Origin: Halobacteriovorax marinus
GTDB lineage: Bacteria; Bdellovibrionota; Bacteriovoracia; Bacteriovoracales; Bacteriovoracaceae
Assembly: GCA_002163155.1 (NCBI GenBank)
Contig: MAAO01000006.1
Span: forward strand, 248,001-312,000
DNA length: 64,000 bases
Direction: 5' to 3'
Shown here: in pieces, positions 63,476-64,000 of the stretch
Position numbering within the stretch: the stretch's first letter is position 1
Layout of the letters: each line of letters begins with the position of its first letter
Program-made: the position numbers and the translations under genes
The notes under the pieces: generated by a model
Database searches by the model: none
What the model was told of the DNA's origin: nothing
What the model saw: the letters and a program-made list of their open reading frames with translations, nothing else

Positions 63476-64000
63476 GTGGATATAGCATCCATCATTGGAA
63501 TTGTAGTAGCAGGTGGGGCGATCATAGCATCCATTTTAGTTGGTGGGGATCTGATGATCTTTGTCGATGTTCCCTCGCTACTAGTGGTTGGGCTTGGTTT
63601 AGTTGGGGTAACCTTTTTTAAATGGCCCATGGAAATTTTAAAAAATATAGCTGGCTTTGGGATGAAGGCGTTTTTCTTCTCTCCTGCAGATCCAAAATCA
63701 ACAATTGAAGAAATTGGAAACCTAGCTGAAACAGCGAGAAGGGAATCAGTTTTTGCTCTTGAAAAAGTTCCCATCGATGACCCATTTCTTAAAAAGGCAA
63801 TGACTCTGGCCGCTGATAACAGACCGCCTGAAGTTATTGCTTCTATATTACAACTTGAAATTGACGCTTTAATTGAAAGACATAAGGTTGGTGCTGATGT
63901 GTTCCAGTGTATGGCCGATGATGGTCCTGCCATGGGAATGATTGGGACCTTGATTGGTCTGGTACAGATGCTTCAGAACCTTTCTGATCCTTCTGCCATT
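63476..64000 (+). CDS. motA: Flagellar motor stator protein MotA (partial, runs off the window)
   Basis: The first 175 residues are present, from a GTG with AAGGAAG just upstream; no stop before the edge. DIASIIGIVVAGGAIIASIL is the MotA first membrane segment, followed by DVPSLLVVGLG and, further on, MADDGPAMGMIGTLIGLVQML, which is the conserved third segment with the proton-path region. Stator of the flagellar motor in the inner membrane. A sigma-28 type promoter lies 38 bases upstream. The antisense open frame here is a shadow. Confidence 0.93.
   Translation, partial: MDIASIIGIVVAGGAIIASILVGGDLMIFVDVPSLLVVGLGLVGVTFFKWPMEILKNIAGFGMKAFFFSPADPKSTIEEIGNLAETARRESVFALEKVPIDDPFLKKAMTLAADNRPPEVIASILQLEIDALIERHKVGADVFQCMADDGPAMGMIGTLIGLVQMLQNLSDPSAI

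Noticed and set aside
63406-63933. Long open frame on the minus strand opposite motA
   Set aside because: The plus strand encodes a clear MotA N-terminus with ribosome site and promoter; the antisense product has no family features and low-complexity composition.
1-64000. Prophage, insertion sequence, toxin-antitoxin or defence island
   Set aside because: No transposase, integrase, phage, restriction or toxin motif was seen, and no clear shift in composition.

Overview
The window is AT-rich chromosomal DNA with tightly packed genes on both strands. No gap between genes exceeds 300 bases (the largest is 39996-40285, about 290). I see no rRNA, tRNA, CRISPR array, insertion sequence or prophage. 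The gene content points to a free-swimming Gram-negative bacterium of the Bdellovibrio/Bacteriovorax group, most like a marine Bacteriovorax/Halobacteriovorax. The main pointers are an FHA-GGDEF cyclase resembling the predation-associated DgcB, complete outer-membrane/division machinery (Tol, FtsEX-EnvC, LapB), many lineage-specific secreted proteins and a flagellar motor gene. The organism assignment is inference; no marker rRNA is present.

Layout. 1-4158 (+): a PilZ protein, an alpha/beta-hydrolase lacking its nucleophile serine, a lipoprotein, and a membrane Ser/Thr kinase. 4153-11285 (-): a long gene string, dgcB-like, mutL, miaA, ppsR, a soluble PRC/MgtE_N/CBS protein and an NRAMP-type transporter. 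11518-18128 (-): acyl-CoA dehydrogenase, glyoxalase II-like hydrolase, HD-GYP phosphodiesterase, purine permease and three secreted proteins. 18235-26575: LysR regulator, isovaleryl-CoA-dehydrogenase-like enzyme, a glycosidase-like protein, two orphan OmpR-type regulators around a secreted phosphodiesterase, and rlmN. 26721-34362 (+): sppA, lapB, three unknown envelope genes, then tolQRAB without pal. 34500-39995: a degenerate sigma-54-activator-like protein, a tiny basic protein, an HD phosphohydrolase, and cheY-cheR with an unknown gene. 40286-47193 (+): ftsE-ftsX-envC-ctpA (division and wall remodelling), then xseA and a degenerate sensor kinase. 47200-52692: DnaQ-like exonuclease and a nucleoside salvage set (purine nucleoside phosphorylase, thymidine phosphorylase, NupC). 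52714-60030 (+): RNase G, a LON-domain protein, then a gene in which ribosomal proteins S6 and S18 are fused, followed by DUF2232, rplI, dnaB and pabB. 60288-64000 (+): a 72-residue protein under the most consensus-like promoter in the window, three secreted proteins (one a beta-propeller/cytochrome c), and the 5' part of motA behind a sigma-28-type promoter.

The most unusual items are the S6-S18 fusion; the recurrence of enzyme-like proteins that have lost catalytic residues (hydrolase, sigma-54-type AAA+, histidine kinase, M48-like, thioredoxin-like); the promoter architecture in which the -10 box ends six bases before ATG with no Shine-Dalgarno sequence; and two very short, strongly promoted units each encoding a 72-residue protein. 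Cyclic-di-GMP signalling recurs (PilZ, GGDEF, HD-GYP), as does use of nucleosides and acyl-CoA substrates, which would suit growth on prey contents (inference).
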